Of a DNA stretch of 64,000 nt, positions 1-8,138 are shown piece after piece (position 1 is the first letter of the stretch; each line of letters opens with the position of its first letter). Made by a program: the position numbers and the translations under genes. The DNA is from Micromonospora echinofusca. GTDB lineage: Bacteria; Actinomycetota; Actinomycetes; Mycobacteriales; Micromonosporaceae. Under the pieces are notes generated by a model, which was not told the DNA's origin, ran no database searches, and saw only the letters and a list, made by a program, of their open reading frames with translations. The stretch is taken from the NCBI RefSeq assembly GCF_900091445.1, contig NZ_LT607733.1, positions 4,677,001 to 4,741,000 on the forward strand, read 5' to 3'.

Positions 1-115
1 GGGCTACGCCTTCGTCCCCGTCGCCATCGGCATCTCGATCGGATATCTGATCATGACCGTCCCCCTCGGCGCGCTCCTCGACCGGATCGAGAAGCGGCAG
101 GCGGTGGCCCGATGA
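1..115 (+). CDS. gluC: Amino-acid ABC transporter permease, C-terminal end only (GluC-like)
   Basis: Only the last 37 codons are present; the 5' part lies before the window. The readable tail has a hydrophobic segment with the motif MTVPLGALLDRIEKR, typical of the end of HisM/GluC-type permeases. Its stop overlaps the start of the next permease (ATGA), so the two are translationally coupled, as in gluABCD glutamate uptake operons. The assignment rests mainly on this coupling and the tail motif; substrate is inferred. Confidence 0.75.
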   Translation, partial: GYAFVPVAIGISIGYLIMTVPLGALLDRIEKRQAVAR

Positions 116-1077
116 GCCAGCAGAGCGTCCTCTACGACGTCCCCGGTCCCCGGCAGCGCCGGCTCACGCTGATCGGCAGCGTGGTGGCGACGGTGCTGCT
201 GCTCGTCGCCGCGTACTTCCTGATCTACCGCCCGCTGGACGACAAGGGCCAGTTCTCGATGGAGCTGTGGGGGCCGCTGATCGACCCCTCCAACGAGAAC
301 TTCTCGCTGGTGTGGGACCGCATCGGCCTCGGCTTCAAGAACACCCTGACCGCCGCCGCGCTGGCGATCGTCTCCTCACTGGTGGTCGGCACCCTGCTCG
401 CGGTGCTGCGGATCCAGCTCAAGAGCCTGACCCGGCGCCGCTTCACCGGGCTCGCCACGCCGCTGGCCTACCTGCTGCGCGGGCTGAGCGCGCTGCTGTC
501 GGCGGTCACCCGGGTCTGCGTCGAGGTGTTCCGGGGCCTGCCCGTGGTCATCACGATCTTCTTCGTGGCCCGCGGCTTCCCCGAGTTCGGCGTCTCGTTC
601 GACACGCTGTGGTACCTGGTCATCGGCCTGACCATCTACAACTCGGTGGTGATCGCCGAGATCCTCCGCTCCGGCATGGAGGGCCTGCCCGGCGGGCAGG
701 CCGAGGCGGCGGCCGCGATCGGGCTCTCCCCGGCGCAGACCACCCGGATGATCCTGCTGCCGCAGGCGTTCCGGATCATGCTGCCGGCGCTGATCAGCCA
801 GCTCGTCGTGGTACTCAAGGACACCTCGCTCGGCTTCATCATCAGCTACGAGGAGACCCTGAACATCGGCAAGCAGATCATCGGCGTACTGGACAACCCG
901 ATCCAGGTCTACGTCGTGATCGCGGTCATGTTCATCGTGGTGAACTACGCGCTGTCGAAGCTGGCCCAGTACGTGCAGCGCCGGCTCTCACGCGGTCGCA
1001 AGACCGCCGGCACCCCGGCGCAGAACCCGCCCCCGGCCGCGCTCAGCGCGCAGGCGGAGGGCACCGGCGGCGCCTGA
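112..1077 (+). CDS. gluD: Amino-acid (glutamate-type) ABC transporter permease GluD
   Basis: Inner-membrane permease of 321 aa with a signal-anchor-like first TM (about residues 22-42) and a BPD_transp_1 core from about residue 75. The EAA loop that docks the ATPase reads EAAAAIGLSPAQTTRMILLP, ending in a PQAFR-type sequence. A long N-terminal extension before the core and a Pro/Ala-rich cytosolic tail (after about residue 295) are typical of actinobacterial GluD. It starts inside the stop of the upstream permease, forming the heteromeric pair of a polar amino-acid importer. A strong hairpin follows, so it is the last gene of its operon. Confidence 0.9.
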   Translation: MSQQSVLYDVPGPRQRRLTLIGSVVATVLLLVAAYFLIYRPLDDKGQFSMELWGPLIDPSNENFSLVWDRIGLGFKNTLTAAALAIVSSLVVGTLLAVLRIQLKSLTRRRFTGLATPLAYLLRGLSALLSAVTRVCVEVFRGLPVVITIFFVARGFPEFGVSFDTLWYLVIGLTIYNSVVIAEILRSGMEGLPGGQAEAAAAIGLSPAQTTRMILLPQAFRIMLPALISQLVVVLKDTSLGFIISYEETLNIGKQIIGVLDNPIQVYVVIAVMFIVVNYALSKLAQYVQRRLSRGRKTAGTPAQNPPPAALSAQAEGTGGA

Positions 1078-1091
1078 TCCACGCCCGACGA

Positions 1092-1126
1092 CGAAGGGCC
1101 GGCCCGATGATCGGGCCGGCCCTTCG
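1092..1126. terminator. Bidirectional terminator between gluD and rny
   Basis: A perfect 16-bp inverted repeat with a 3-nt loop (arms 1092-1107 and 1111-1126, CGAAGGGCCGGCCCGA), sitting between two convergent genes. There is no long T-run, as usual for high-GC actinobacteria. Confidence 0.85.
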
Positions 1127-1137
1127 TGTCGACGCCG

Positions 1138-2904
1138 TCAGCGGGCGATCTCGGTCACCCGGGACTCGCGGACCACGGTCACCCGGATCTGACCCGGGTA
1201 GGTCAGCTCCTCCTCGATCTGCTTGGCCACGTCCCGGGCCAGCACGGCGGCGCCGATGTCGTCGACGTCGTCCGGCTTGACCATCACCCGGATCTCGCGG
1301 CCGGCCTGCATGGCGAAGACCTTCTCCACGCCGAGCTTGCCGGCCGCGATCTCCTCGATGCGCTCCAGCCGCTTGACGTACGCCTCCAGGCTCTCCCGCC
1401 GGGCCCCCGGCCGGCCGCCGGAGCAGGCGTCGGACGCCTGGGTGAGGACGGCCTCGATGGTCTGCGGCGGCACCTCGTTGTGGTGCGCCTCGATGGCGTG
1501 GACGACGTCCTCGCTCTCGCCGTACTTGCGGGCCAGGTCGGCGCCGATGATGGCGTGGCTGCCCTCCACCTCGTGCGTGAGCGCCTTGCCGATGTCGTGC
1601 AGGAACGCCGAACGCTTGATGATCGGCACGTCGAGCCGCAGCTCGGCGGCCATGATGCCGGCGATGTGCGCGGTCTCCACTAGGTGCTTGAGCACGTTCT
1701 GCCCGTACGACGTCCGGTAGCGCAACCGCCCCAGCAGGGTGACGAGCTCCGGGTGGATCTCGGTGATCCCGACCTCGACCAGGGCGTCCTCGGCGGCCCG
1801 CTGGCACAGCTGGTCCACCTCGTGGCGGGCCTGGTCGTAGACCTCCTCGATGCGGTGCGGGTGGATCCGCCCGTCCAGGACCAGCTTCTCCAGCGTCAGC
1901 CGGCCGACCTCCCGGCGCACCGGGTCGAAGCAGGAGAGCAGCACTGCCTCGGGGGTGTCGTCGATGATCAGGTTGACGCCGGTGACCGACTCGAAGGCGC
2001 GGATGTTGCGGCCCTCGCGACCGATGATCCGCCCCTTCATCTCGTCGCCGGGCAGGTGCAGGACGCTGACCACGCTCTCCGCGGTCTGCTCGCTGGCGAC
2101 CCGCTGGATGGCGTCGACGACGATGTGCCGGGCGCGCTGCTCGGCGGTGCCGCGCGCCTCGGACTCGATGTCGCGGACCAGCAGCGCGGCCTCCCGCTTG
2201 GCCTGGACCTCGATCGCCTCGATCAGCTCGGCCCGGGCCGCGTCGGCGGTCAGGCCGGCGATCCGCTCCAGCTCGCGGCGCCGCTGCTCCTCCGCCTCGG
2301 CGAGCTCGGCCTCGCGCTGGGCGAGCGCGGCCTCGCGGGCCGACAGGGCCGCGCTGGCGGCGGTGAGCTGCCGTTCCCGCTCGGCGAGGCGCTCCACCTC
2401 CTCGGTGTGCAGCCGCTCGCGCTCGTCCATCCGGGCGGCCCGCCGCTCGACCTCGGCGGCCTGCTCCCGGGTGGTGGCAGCGAGCACCGCGACCTCCCGC
2501 TCGCCGCTGCGGCGGGCGGTGGCCCGCAGTTGCTCGGCGTCGGCCTCGGCCTGCTTGTGGGCCCGTTCCAGGACGGTGTCGGCCTCCGCCCGGGCGTCGT
2601 CGAGCACCCGGCGCGCCTCCGCCCGGGCCGCCTTGGCCTCGGCCTTCGCTGCGGCGGCCTCGGCGCGCGCCGCCGCGGCGGCGGACTTCGCCACGTCGAT
2701 CGTGCTGTTGGCCTCGTCGGCGGCGGTACGCAGGGCCGCGAGGGACTGTTCCTGCCGGTCCTTCTCGGCGATGAAGGCGGGATCCTCCGGTGCCGGCGCC
2801 GCACCGAAGCGGCGCAGCGTCCGTACGCCGAGCAGCACCGCCCCGAGCACGACCACGGTCAGGACCAGCACCACGGCCAGGATCACGACGTCGAACCCGC
2901 TCAT
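1138..2904 (-). CDS. rny: Ribonuclease Y
   Basis: Membrane-anchored endoribonuclease that starts mRNA decay. The 588-aa protein has an N-terminal TM helix (about 5-27), a long Ala/Glu/Arg-rich coiled coil (about 40-230), a KH domain with GRIIGREGRNI (about 285-300), and an HD metal-dependent phosphodiesterase domain containing HDIGKALTHEVEGSHA (about 430-450). I chose the start MSGFDVV because it puts the TM helix at the very N terminus. The open frame runs further upstream to 3186, but that part is low-complexity and unlike the family. The gene is convergent with gluD. Confidence 0.9.
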   Translation of the reverse strand: MSGFDVVILAVVLVLTVVVLGAVLLGVRTLRRFGAAPAPEDPAFIAEKDRQEQSLAALRTAADEANSTIDVAKSAAAAARAEAAAAKAEAKAARAEARRVLDDARAEADTVLERAHKQAEADAEQLRATARRSGEREVAVLAATTREQAAEVERRAARMDERERLHTEEVERLAERERQLTAASAALSAREAALAQREAELAEAEEQRRRELERIAGLTADAARAELIEAIEVQAKREAALLVRDIESEARGTAEQRARHIVVDAIQRVASEQTAESVVSVLHLPGDEMKGRIIGREGRNIRAFESVTGVNLIIDDTPEAVLLSCFDPVRREVGRLTLEKLVLDGRIHPHRIEEVYDQARHEVDQLCQRAAEDALVEVGITEIHPELVTLLGRLRYRTSYGQNVLKHLVETAHIAGIMAAELRLDVPIIKRSAFLHDIGKALTHEVEGSHAIIGADLARKYGESEDVVHAIEAHHNEVPPQTIEAVLTQASDACSGGRPGARRESLEAYVKRLERIEEIAAGKLGVEKVFAMQAGREIRVMVKPDDVDDIGAAVLARDVAKQIEEELTYPGQIRVTVVRESRVTEIAR

Positions 2905-3248
2905 GCCGGCGCCCCGTCCCGCGACGCGGCCGAAGCGGAAGGGCCGTGGAGCGGCCCGGAAGGCCGAGGCGCGCGGGGTGCCCCGACGGACGCGGGCTCC
3001 TGCCCGGCGACCGGCCCGCTCATGTCGGCACCCCGATGCAACTGCGCCGCCTCGCCATGGCCGCCTCCCCTGAACGTCGGGACCGCAGCGACCGTGCCGA
3101 TGGGCACGCACCCTGCGGCTGTGGACGCCCGACCGGAGCGACTGGCCGTGGGGTAGCTTCCGTCGGCGGTGCCCGCACGGGAGCATCGCCGACGGCCGGG
3201 TGCAGTTGTCGCGCCAGCGTCGGACCGGCCAGTCCGAGCTGTCGCCGA

Positions 3249-3267
3249 TGACCGATCGGATCGGTCA
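3249..3267. promoter_or_regulatory. Palindrome, candidate operator upstream of rny
   Basis: Perfect inverted repeat TGACCGATC-G-GATCGGTCA with 9-bp arms and a 1-bp centre. Its size and odd symmetry suit a dimeric regulator. It lies about 345 bp upstream of the rny start; the regulator is unknown. Confidence 0.4.
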
Positions 3268-3345
3268 AAGTGATGCTGTTCCGTTACGCGATCTATGTTG
3301 TGCGCTTAGCCTGCGCTTGGTCGGGCAATGTGAGCCTGTATGGCG

Positions 3346-3375
3346 AGGCTAGGTCTCCCGGGGTGCTCCGGTCAA
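3346..3375 (-). promoter_or_regulatory. Possible sigma-70-type promoter for rny
   Basis: On the minus strand, TTGACC (3370-3375) is followed after 18 nt by TAGCCT (3346-3351). Use of this promoter would give a 5' UTR of about 430 nt for rny. The match is moderate. Confidence 0.3.
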
Positions 3376-3760
3376 GAACTCATGATCAAACCCCCCGAAC
3401 GGAGAGAAGTTGCCGCGTCACGCACCGCTGATGCGCGCCCGGACACGGGCGGACAAAACGGCAGCCGGTCAGCTAGTGCGGCACGTCGGCCCAGCTCAGC
3501 CGGGCACACCCGCACCCGGCACCCGTCGGGGCACCCGCCACTGGCTGTGACGCACGCATCCCGGGTGAGCGATCCGCCGAAACCCGCCGGCACGCGCAGG
3601 GCTGCGCCACCCCCCTGATCGTCTGTCACCGAGCCGGTGCTTCGGGGCATCTGGGACCGGGCCCCATCAACCGATCTTGCGTACCGACGGGGCCGACGCA
3701 TCGCGTAGGCGCGCGCCCGCACCGGCGGGCGATGGGAGGCGACGGGCGGGGCAGCCGGCG

Positions 3761-3812
3761 GGCGGTGGGGCGACGGGCCCCGGAAAGCGGGACGGCGGTG
3801 GGGCGACGGGCC
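3761..3812. repeat. Short direct repeat, 19 bp twice
   Basis: GGCGGTGGGGCGACGGGCC occurs at 3761-3779 and 3794-3812, with a degraded relative at about 3727. It lies just downstream of the BKACE gene stop. No function is apparent. Confidence 0.5.
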
Positions 3813-3831
3813 GGTGCCGGCGTCGGGTGGG

Positions 3832-4542
3832 TCAGCGGGCACCCGCCGTCAGGGCCGCCGTCACCAGGGCGGCGTTGTCGGGGGTGGTCGAGCCGTCGGG
3901 CAGCGACAGCGTGTCCTCGAGCCCGACGCGGCTGTGCAGGCCCCGGCGTACCGCCTCGGTCAGCACCGACCAGGTCGCCGGCCCCTCGGCGTGCAGCAGG
4001 ACCTGCGGGCCCCCGGGCGCGGAAGGCAGCGCCGCCAGCATCGCGGCGGCGTCCGCCAGCGCCACGGCCGGCCCCTCGGCCATGCACTCGATCAGGATCC
4101 GCCCGGCCGGCACCCGCCACCGCGCGTACGCGGCGACGACGTCGAGCGTCCAGAGCCCCGCCTCGACCATGACGCCCCGCTCGCGCAGCGCCTGCGCCAC
4201 CGCCTCCGCGCCCGGCTCGTGCGCGTTGACCGAGGCGAAGTCGGGCAGCACCGTCCAGGCCCGGACGGCGGCCACCCGGGCGGCCGGCTCCGGCTCGATC
4301 CAGGCCCCGGTGCTCACCCCGACGGGCAGCCCCGGCCGGGCGGCCCGGATCGCCTCCAGCGCGGCGGCTATCACCGACGGGTGCAGGGACTCCCGGCCGT
4401 CGGCGCCCCGGGGATGCACGTGGACCGCGTCGGCGCCGAGGCCCGCACAACGGGCCGCGTCGGCCGCCAGCTCCGCCGGGGTGACCGGCAGCGCCGGGTG
4501 CTCGGCACGGGTGCGGGCCCCGTTGAGACACGCCTTCAGCAT
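3832..4542 (-). CDS. BKACE-family enzyme (beta-keto acid cleavage, former DUF849)
   Basis: Predicted TIM-barrel enzyme that condenses a beta-keto acid with acetyl-CoA to give acetoacetate and a CoA ester. At the end of the second strand it carries the zinc-binding pair HVHPRG (His41, His43) after ADAARCAGLGAD. Near the C terminus GLEDTLSLPDGS fits the conserved Glu/Asp loop. At 236 aa it is shorter than the usual 270-300 aa, with loss mainly in loops, so the substrate cannot be predicted. It lies 63 bp after recX on the same strand and may be cotranscribed, without an obvious functional link. Confidence 0.8.
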   Translation of the reverse strand: MLKACLNGARTRAEHPALPVTPAELAADAARCAGLGADAVHVHPRGADGRESLHPSVIAAALEAIRAARPGLPVGVSTGAWIEPEPAARVAAVRAWTVLPDFASVNAHEPGAEAVAQALRERGVMVEAGLWTLDVVAAYARWRVPAGRILIECMAEGPAVALADAAAMLAALPSAPGGPQVLLHAEGPATWSVLTEAVRRGLHSRVGLEDTLSLPDGSTTPDNAALVTAALTAGAR

Positions 4543-4605
4543 CGCAGTCTCTCCTCCGCCGTCGCCGGGCTCAGCGGGCTCGGCACCACACGCCCGCCGC
4601 CCCGC

Positions 4606-5301
4606 TCAACCGAGGGGGCGGCTGTCGCGGTCCAGCTCGCCCTCGGCGTCGGCGAGCGCGTCGGCGTCGATCTGGTCGGCGAACTCGGCCGCCTCGGCGC
4701 TCTGTGCGGCGAGCGCGTCCTTCACCGCCCGGATCGCCACGCCTGGCGGGTAGCCCTTGCGGGCCAGCATGGCCACCAGCCGCCGGAAGACGGCGTCCGG
4801 CTCGCCCCGGGCGGTGCGCAGCTTCCGCTCGACCAGGGCGCGGGCGGTCTCGGCCTCGGTCTCCTCGTCCAGCTCGCCGAGGGCCTCGCTCGCGACCTCG
4901 CCGTCCACCCCGCGCTGACGCAGCTCGTTGGCCAGCGCCCGGCGGGCCAGACCCCGGCCGGAGTGCCGGCTCGCCACCCAGGCCCGGGCGAACGCGGCGT
5001 CGTCGATGATGCCGACCTCGTCGTAGCGGTCGAGCACCTCCGCCGAGACCTCGTCGGAGACGCCCCGCTTCGCCAGCGCCCCGGCCAACTCGGCCCGGGT
5101 GCGGGGTCGGACGGCGAGCTGGCGCAGGCAGATCTCCCGCGCCAGCTCGGCCTCGTCGCGCGGTGGGGCCGGGGGCGCCTCGGGGTCGGTGTCGCCGGTC
5201 CGGCCGCGCCGGGCCCGACGAGGCCGGGGCGTGTCGTCGTCGCCCGCGCGGGCGGGGCTGGCATCCCAGCCCCGCCCGGTGCGGGCGCGTCTTCCTGCCA
5301 C
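4606..5301 (-). CDS. recX: Regulatory protein RecX
   Basis: Cytosolic modulator that binds inside the RecA filament groove and limits its growth. The 231-aa protein has a charged, disordered N-terminal 50 residues followed by three-helix RecX repeats; characteristic stretches are CLRQLAVRPRTRAELAGAL and YDEVGIIDDAAFARAWV, with RGLARRALANELRQRG in the middle. The Asp/Glu-rich C-terminal tail is common in actinobacteria. It begins 14 bp after the recA stop on the same strand, so it is presumably made from the SOS-controlled recA transcript. Confidence 0.93.
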   Translation of the reverse strand: MAGRRARTGRGWDASPARAGDDDTPRPRRARRGRTGDTDPEAPPAPPRDEAELAREICLRQLAVRPRTRAELAGALAKRGVSDEVSAEVLDRYDEVGIIDDAAFARAWVASRHSGRGLARRALANELRQRGVDGEVASEALGELDEETEAETARALVERKLRTARGEPDAVFRRLVAMLARKGYPPGVAIRAVKDALAAQSAEAAEFADQIDADALADAEGELDRDSRPLG

Positions 5302-5315
5302 AGGTCAGGGACCGG

Positions 5316-6362
5316 TCAGAAGTCGACCGGCGGCAGCTCCGGGCCACCGGCGGCGTCACCCGCGCCGACCCCGACGCCGAGCTTCTCCAGGATCTTCTTC
5401 TCGATCTCGGCGGCCACGTCCGGGTTCTCCCGGAGGAACTCGCGGGCCTTCTCCTTGCCCTGGCCCAGCTGGTCGCCGTCGTAGGTGTACCAGGCGCCGG
5501 ACTTGCGGATGATCGCCTGCTCGACGCCGACGTCGATCAGCGAGCCCTCGCGGGAGATGCCCTTGCCGTACATGATGTCGAACTCGGCCTGCTTGAACGG
5601 CGCGGCGACCTTGTTCTTCACGACCTTGACCCGGGTGCGGTTGCCGACCACGTCGGTGCCGTCCTTGAGGCTCTCGATGCGGCGCACGTCGAGCCGGACC
5701 GAGGCGTAGAACTTCAGCGCCCGACCACCCGTGGTGGTCTCGGGGCTGCCGAACATGACGCCGATCTTCTCGCGGAGCTGGTTGATGAAGATCGCCGTGG
5801 TGCCGGTGTTGTTGAGCACACCGGTGATCTTCCGCAGCGCCTGGCTCATCAGCCGGGCCTGGAGACCCACGTGGCTGTCGCCCATCTCGCCCTCGATCTC
5901 GGCGCGCGGCACCAGCGCGGCCACCGAGTCGATGACGATGATGTCGATCGCGCCGGAGCGGACCAGCATGTCCGTGATCTCCAGCGCCTGCTCGCCCGTG
6001 TCGGGCTGGGAGACCAGCAGGGCGTCGGTGTCGACGCCGAGCGCCTTGGCGTATTCCGGGTCGAGCGCGTGCTCGGCGTCGACGAAGGCGGCGATGCCGC
6101 CGGCCCGCTGGGCGTTGGCCACCGCGTGCAGCGCCACCGTGGTCTTACCGCTGGACTCCGGACCGTAGATCTCGACGACCCGGCCCCGGGGCAGACCGCC
6201 CACGCCGAGCGCCACGTCGAGCGCGATCGAACCCGTCGGAATCACCGAGGTCTGGACGACCGGCCGCTCTCCCAGCCGCATCACCGAACCCTTGCCGAAC
6301 TGCTTGTCGATCTGAGCGAGAGCAAGGTCGAGTGCCTTCTCCCGATCGGGCCCTGCGGCCAT
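5316..6362 (-). CDS. recA: Recombinase RecA
   Basis: DNA-strand-exchange ATPase and SOS coprotease. From [10 protein letters not shown] the protein is 348 aa, the normal family length, with Walker A GPESSGKT (67-74), Walker [13 protein letters not shown], the L2-loop region with [19 protein letters not shown], and an acidic C terminus. I chose the ATG at 6362 because AGGGGTGG lies at ribosome-binding distance. An in-frame GTG at 6410 would add 16 residues; it has no Shine-Dalgarno, but a promoter-like motif at 6417-6439 would place the transcript start almost exactly on it, so a leaderless longer form is possible. There is no intein. Confidence 0.97.
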   Translation of the reverse strand: MAAGPDREKALDLALAQIDKQFGKGSVMRLGERPVVQTSVIPTGSIALDVALGVGGLPRGRVVEIYGPESSGKTTVALHAVANAQRAGGIAAFVDAEHALDPEYAKALGVDTDALLVSQPDTGEQALEITDMLVRSGAIDIIVIDSVAALVPRAEIEGEMGDSHVGLQARLMSQALRKITGVLNNTGTTAIFINQLREKIGVMFGSPETTTGGRALKFYASVRLDVRRIESLKDGTDVVGNRTRVKVVKNKVAAPFKQAEFDIMYGKGISREGSLIDVGVEQAIIRKSGAWYTYDGDQLGQGKEKAREFLRENPDVAAEIEKKILEKLGVGVGAGDAAGGPELPPVDF

Positions 6363-6416
6363 GTTTGCCACCCCTGCCTTCGCCGGCGTCTTTCCTGAGC
6401 TTCGCGTCACGCGGAC

Positions 6417-6439
6417 ACGCTAGGCGCTGGGTCCGACAG
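6417..6439 (-). promoter_or_regulatory. RecA-NDp (PafBC-type) DNA-damage promoter of recA
   Basis: The minus strand reads CTGTCGGAC, 8 nt, TAGCGT. This follows the actinobacterial LexA-independent damage promoter pattern tTGTCRgtg-N8-TAnnnT: the TGTCG core, spacing and TAnnnT element match, while the last bases of the upstream half differ. The predicted start falls near 6410. Confidence 0.6.
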
Positions 6440-6463
6440 AAAACCAGCCGACCGGCCGTGAGC

Positions 6464-6490
6464 TGTGGACGAGCGCCCCGCTGTGGACAA
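6464..6490 (-). promoter_or_regulatory. Two DnaA-box-like sites upstream of recA
   Basis: TGTGGACAA at 6482-6490 is the reverse complement of TTGTCCACA, the Streptomyces-type DnaA box. TGTGGACGA at 6464-6472 differs at one base. They sit 18 bp apart in the same orientation between the SOS box and the promoter motif. Binding is inferred. Confidence 0.45.
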
Positions 6491-6494
6491 TAGC

Positions 6495-6508
6495 CGAACA
6501 GGTGTACG
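6495..6508. promoter_or_regulatory. LexA (SOS) box upstream of recA
   Basis: CGAACAGGTGTACG matches the actinobacterial SOS box CGAAC-N4-GTTCG at nine of ten defined bases. It lies about 135 bp upstream of the recA ATG and just beyond the stop of the DUF3046 gene. Confidence 0.7.
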
Positions 6509-6546
6509 AGTCGGCAAGCGACACGCGGAAGCGACGAAACGGCTGC

Positions 6547-6747
6547 TCAGCGTAGTCGTGCGGGCACCCGGTCGGGATAGGCGGCGCAGACCGCGCGCCA
6601 CACCACGTGGGTCTGCTCACCCGACGCCAGGGCCTGCTCGACGGTCCGCCCGCCGAGCTGCGCGAGCACCTGGTCGCGGGCGATGCTGGCCGCGTAGCCG
6701 GGCCCGAACGCCTCCTCCAACCGGGACCAGAAGTCGGTCAGCCGCAC
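6547..6747 (-). CDS. DUF3046 domain protein
   Basis: Small 66-aa cytosolic protein of unknown function. The pattern MRLTDFWSRLEEAFGPGYA...RDQVLAQLGGRTVEQALA...VWRAVC fits the DUF3046 family, which is found immediately upstream of recA across actinobacteria. It starts 4 bp after the MFS gene stop, so the two are likely cotranscribed. Conservation of this neighbourhood suggests, without proving, a link to recA or DNA metabolism. Confidence 0.85.
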   Translation of the reverse strand: MRLTDFWSRLEEAFGPGYAASIARDQVLAQLGGRTVEQALASGEQTHVVWRAVCAAYPDRVPARLR

Positions 6748-6751
6748 GTGA

Positions 6752-8059
6752 TCATTCCTCCTCGTCCGGTGCGCCCACCGGCACCGGCCGCAACGCTAGC
6801 GTCACCAGGGGCACCACCGCGACCGCCGCGAGCCCGGTGAGCACCGGATAGCCGGCCGCCGCCACGACAAACCCGCTGACCGCCCCCGCCCCGGCGCCGG
6901 CCAGGCCCATCGTCAGGTCCGAGAGCCCCTGCACGCTCGGCCGGATCCCCACCGGCACCGACTCCGACAGCAGCGTCGAGCCCGCCACCATGGTCCCCGA
7001 CCAACCCAGCCCGAGCAGGAACAACCCGACCGAGAGCCGGGCCGTGTGGTGCCCGGCCGTGCCGGCGACCGCGCACGCCGCGAGCAGCAGCCCGACGCCG
7101 CCGAGGATCACCGCCCGGCGGCCGACCCGGTCGGTGAGCCAGCCCGCCACCGGGGCGAGTGCGTACATGCCGGCGATGTGCAGGCTCAGCACGAGACCGA
7201 CCACCCGCAGCACGTCGGCGTCGTCGTGCCACTCGTGCAGGCGTACCGGGGTCATCACCATCACCGCGACCATGACCAGGTGGCCGACCGCCACCGCGAC
7301 GATGCCGAGCCGGGCGGCCGGCCGCGTGCGTACCACCGACCAGGCGGCCCGCATGCCCGCGCCGTGCCGGGCGGTCGCCGCGGGCGCCGCGACGGGGGCC
7401 GGCGGGGCGACGGCCGCCGCCAGCCGGCGCGCGGTGAGCAGCGGGTCCGGCCGCAGCAGCGCCAGGATCGCCCCGGCGGCCAGCGCGAGCGCGGCGGCGC
7501 TGAACGCGAACGGGCCGGCCAGCGGCGGCAGCCCCCAGCCGCTGGTGGTGCGGTCGGCGAGCGAGGCGAAGTTCGGCGCGGCGACCGCGCCGATGGTGGT
7601 GGCCCAGACGATCAACGAGAGCTGGCGGCCCCGGCGCGCCGGAACCGCCAGGTCGACCGCCGCGTAACGGGCCTGGAGGTTGGCCGCGCTGCCGCCGCCG
7701 AACAGGAGCATGCCGAGAAAGAGCAGCGGAACCCAGCGGGTCACCGCGGCGAGGACCACCAGCACGCCGCCGGCGGCGCCCGTCAGGTACGCCACGACCA
7801 GGCCGGGTCGGCGGCCCCGGACGGTCATGATCCGGGTGACCGGCACGGCCAGCAACGCCCCGCCGACCACGGCGGCGCTGCTGACCAGGCCCGCGACGGC
7901 GGTGCCGGCCACGTCGGAGGCGAGCAGCGCCCCGACGGCGACGCCGATGGTCACCCCGATGCCGCCGATGATCTGGGTGGCGAAGAGCAGCCGCAGCGTA
8001 CGCCGCTGGATGGGCGCGACGTCGGGCGCGGCGAGCGGCGCGGCCAGGTCGGTGGCCAT
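6752..8059 (-). CDS. MFS transporter
   Basis: A 435-aa membrane protein with about 12 hydrophobic helices and a MFS A-motif-like loop between TM2 and TM3 (RIMTVRGRRPG), repeated in the second half as DRVGRRAVIL. The start at 8059 (MATDLAAP) has a good AAGGAG site; the frame is open 13 codons further upstream. The hydrophobic segments and drug-exporter-like loops suggest an efflux permease, but the substrate is unknown. It is probably cotranscribed with the DUF3046 gene. Confidence 0.85.
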   Translation of the reverse strand: MATDLAAPLAAPDVAPIQRRTLRLLFATQIIGGIGVTIGVAVGALLASDVAGTAVAGLVSSAAVVGGALLAVPVTRIMTVRGRRPGLVVAYLTGAAGGVLVVLAAVTRWVPLLFLGMLLFGGGSAANLQARYAAVDLAVPARRGRQLSLIVWATTIGAVAAPNFASLADRTTSGWGLPPLAGPFAFSAAALALAAGAILALLRPDPLLTARRLAAAVAPPAPVAAPAATARHGAGMRAAWSVVRTRPAARLGIVAVAVGHLVMVAVMVMTPVRLHEWHDDADVLRVVGLVLSLHIAGMYALAPVAGWLTDRVGRRAVILGGVGLLLAACAVAGTAGHHTARLSVGLFLLGLGWSGTMVAGSTLLSESVPVGIRPSVQGLSDLTMGLAGAGAGAVSGFVVAAAGYPVLTGLAAVAVVPLVTLALRPVPVGAPDEEE

Positions 8060-8138
8060 GGCGGCTCCTTCGAGGTAAGGGGCGAGGTGCCGTCTCATCC
8101 TTGCGCACCCGCCCCGCCGCCCGGCAGCCGGTTGACGG

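Larger units (their letters stand above)
2905..3831. other. 0.9 kb region without a convincing gene
   Basis: Open frames here (for example 3340-3618 plus and 3372-3842 minus) have Arg/Pro/Ser-rich, low-complexity translations with no recognisable domain. The stretch at about 3240-3420 is less GC-rich than its surroundings and holds a 19-bp palindrome and a possible minus-strand promoter. It is probably a long 5' region of rny plus the downstream region of the BKACE gene. A small lineage-specific gene cannot be excluded. Confidence 0.5.

Noticed and set aside
1138..3186. 682-codon version of RNase Y
   Set aside because: The first 94 residues are low complexity and would place the membrane helix internally, unlike the family.
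3372..3842. 156-codon minus-strand frame between rny and the BKACE gene
   Set aside because: Arg/Pro-rich start, no ribosome-binding site or domain; it overlaps the BKACE 3' end. Left as non-coding with low certainty.
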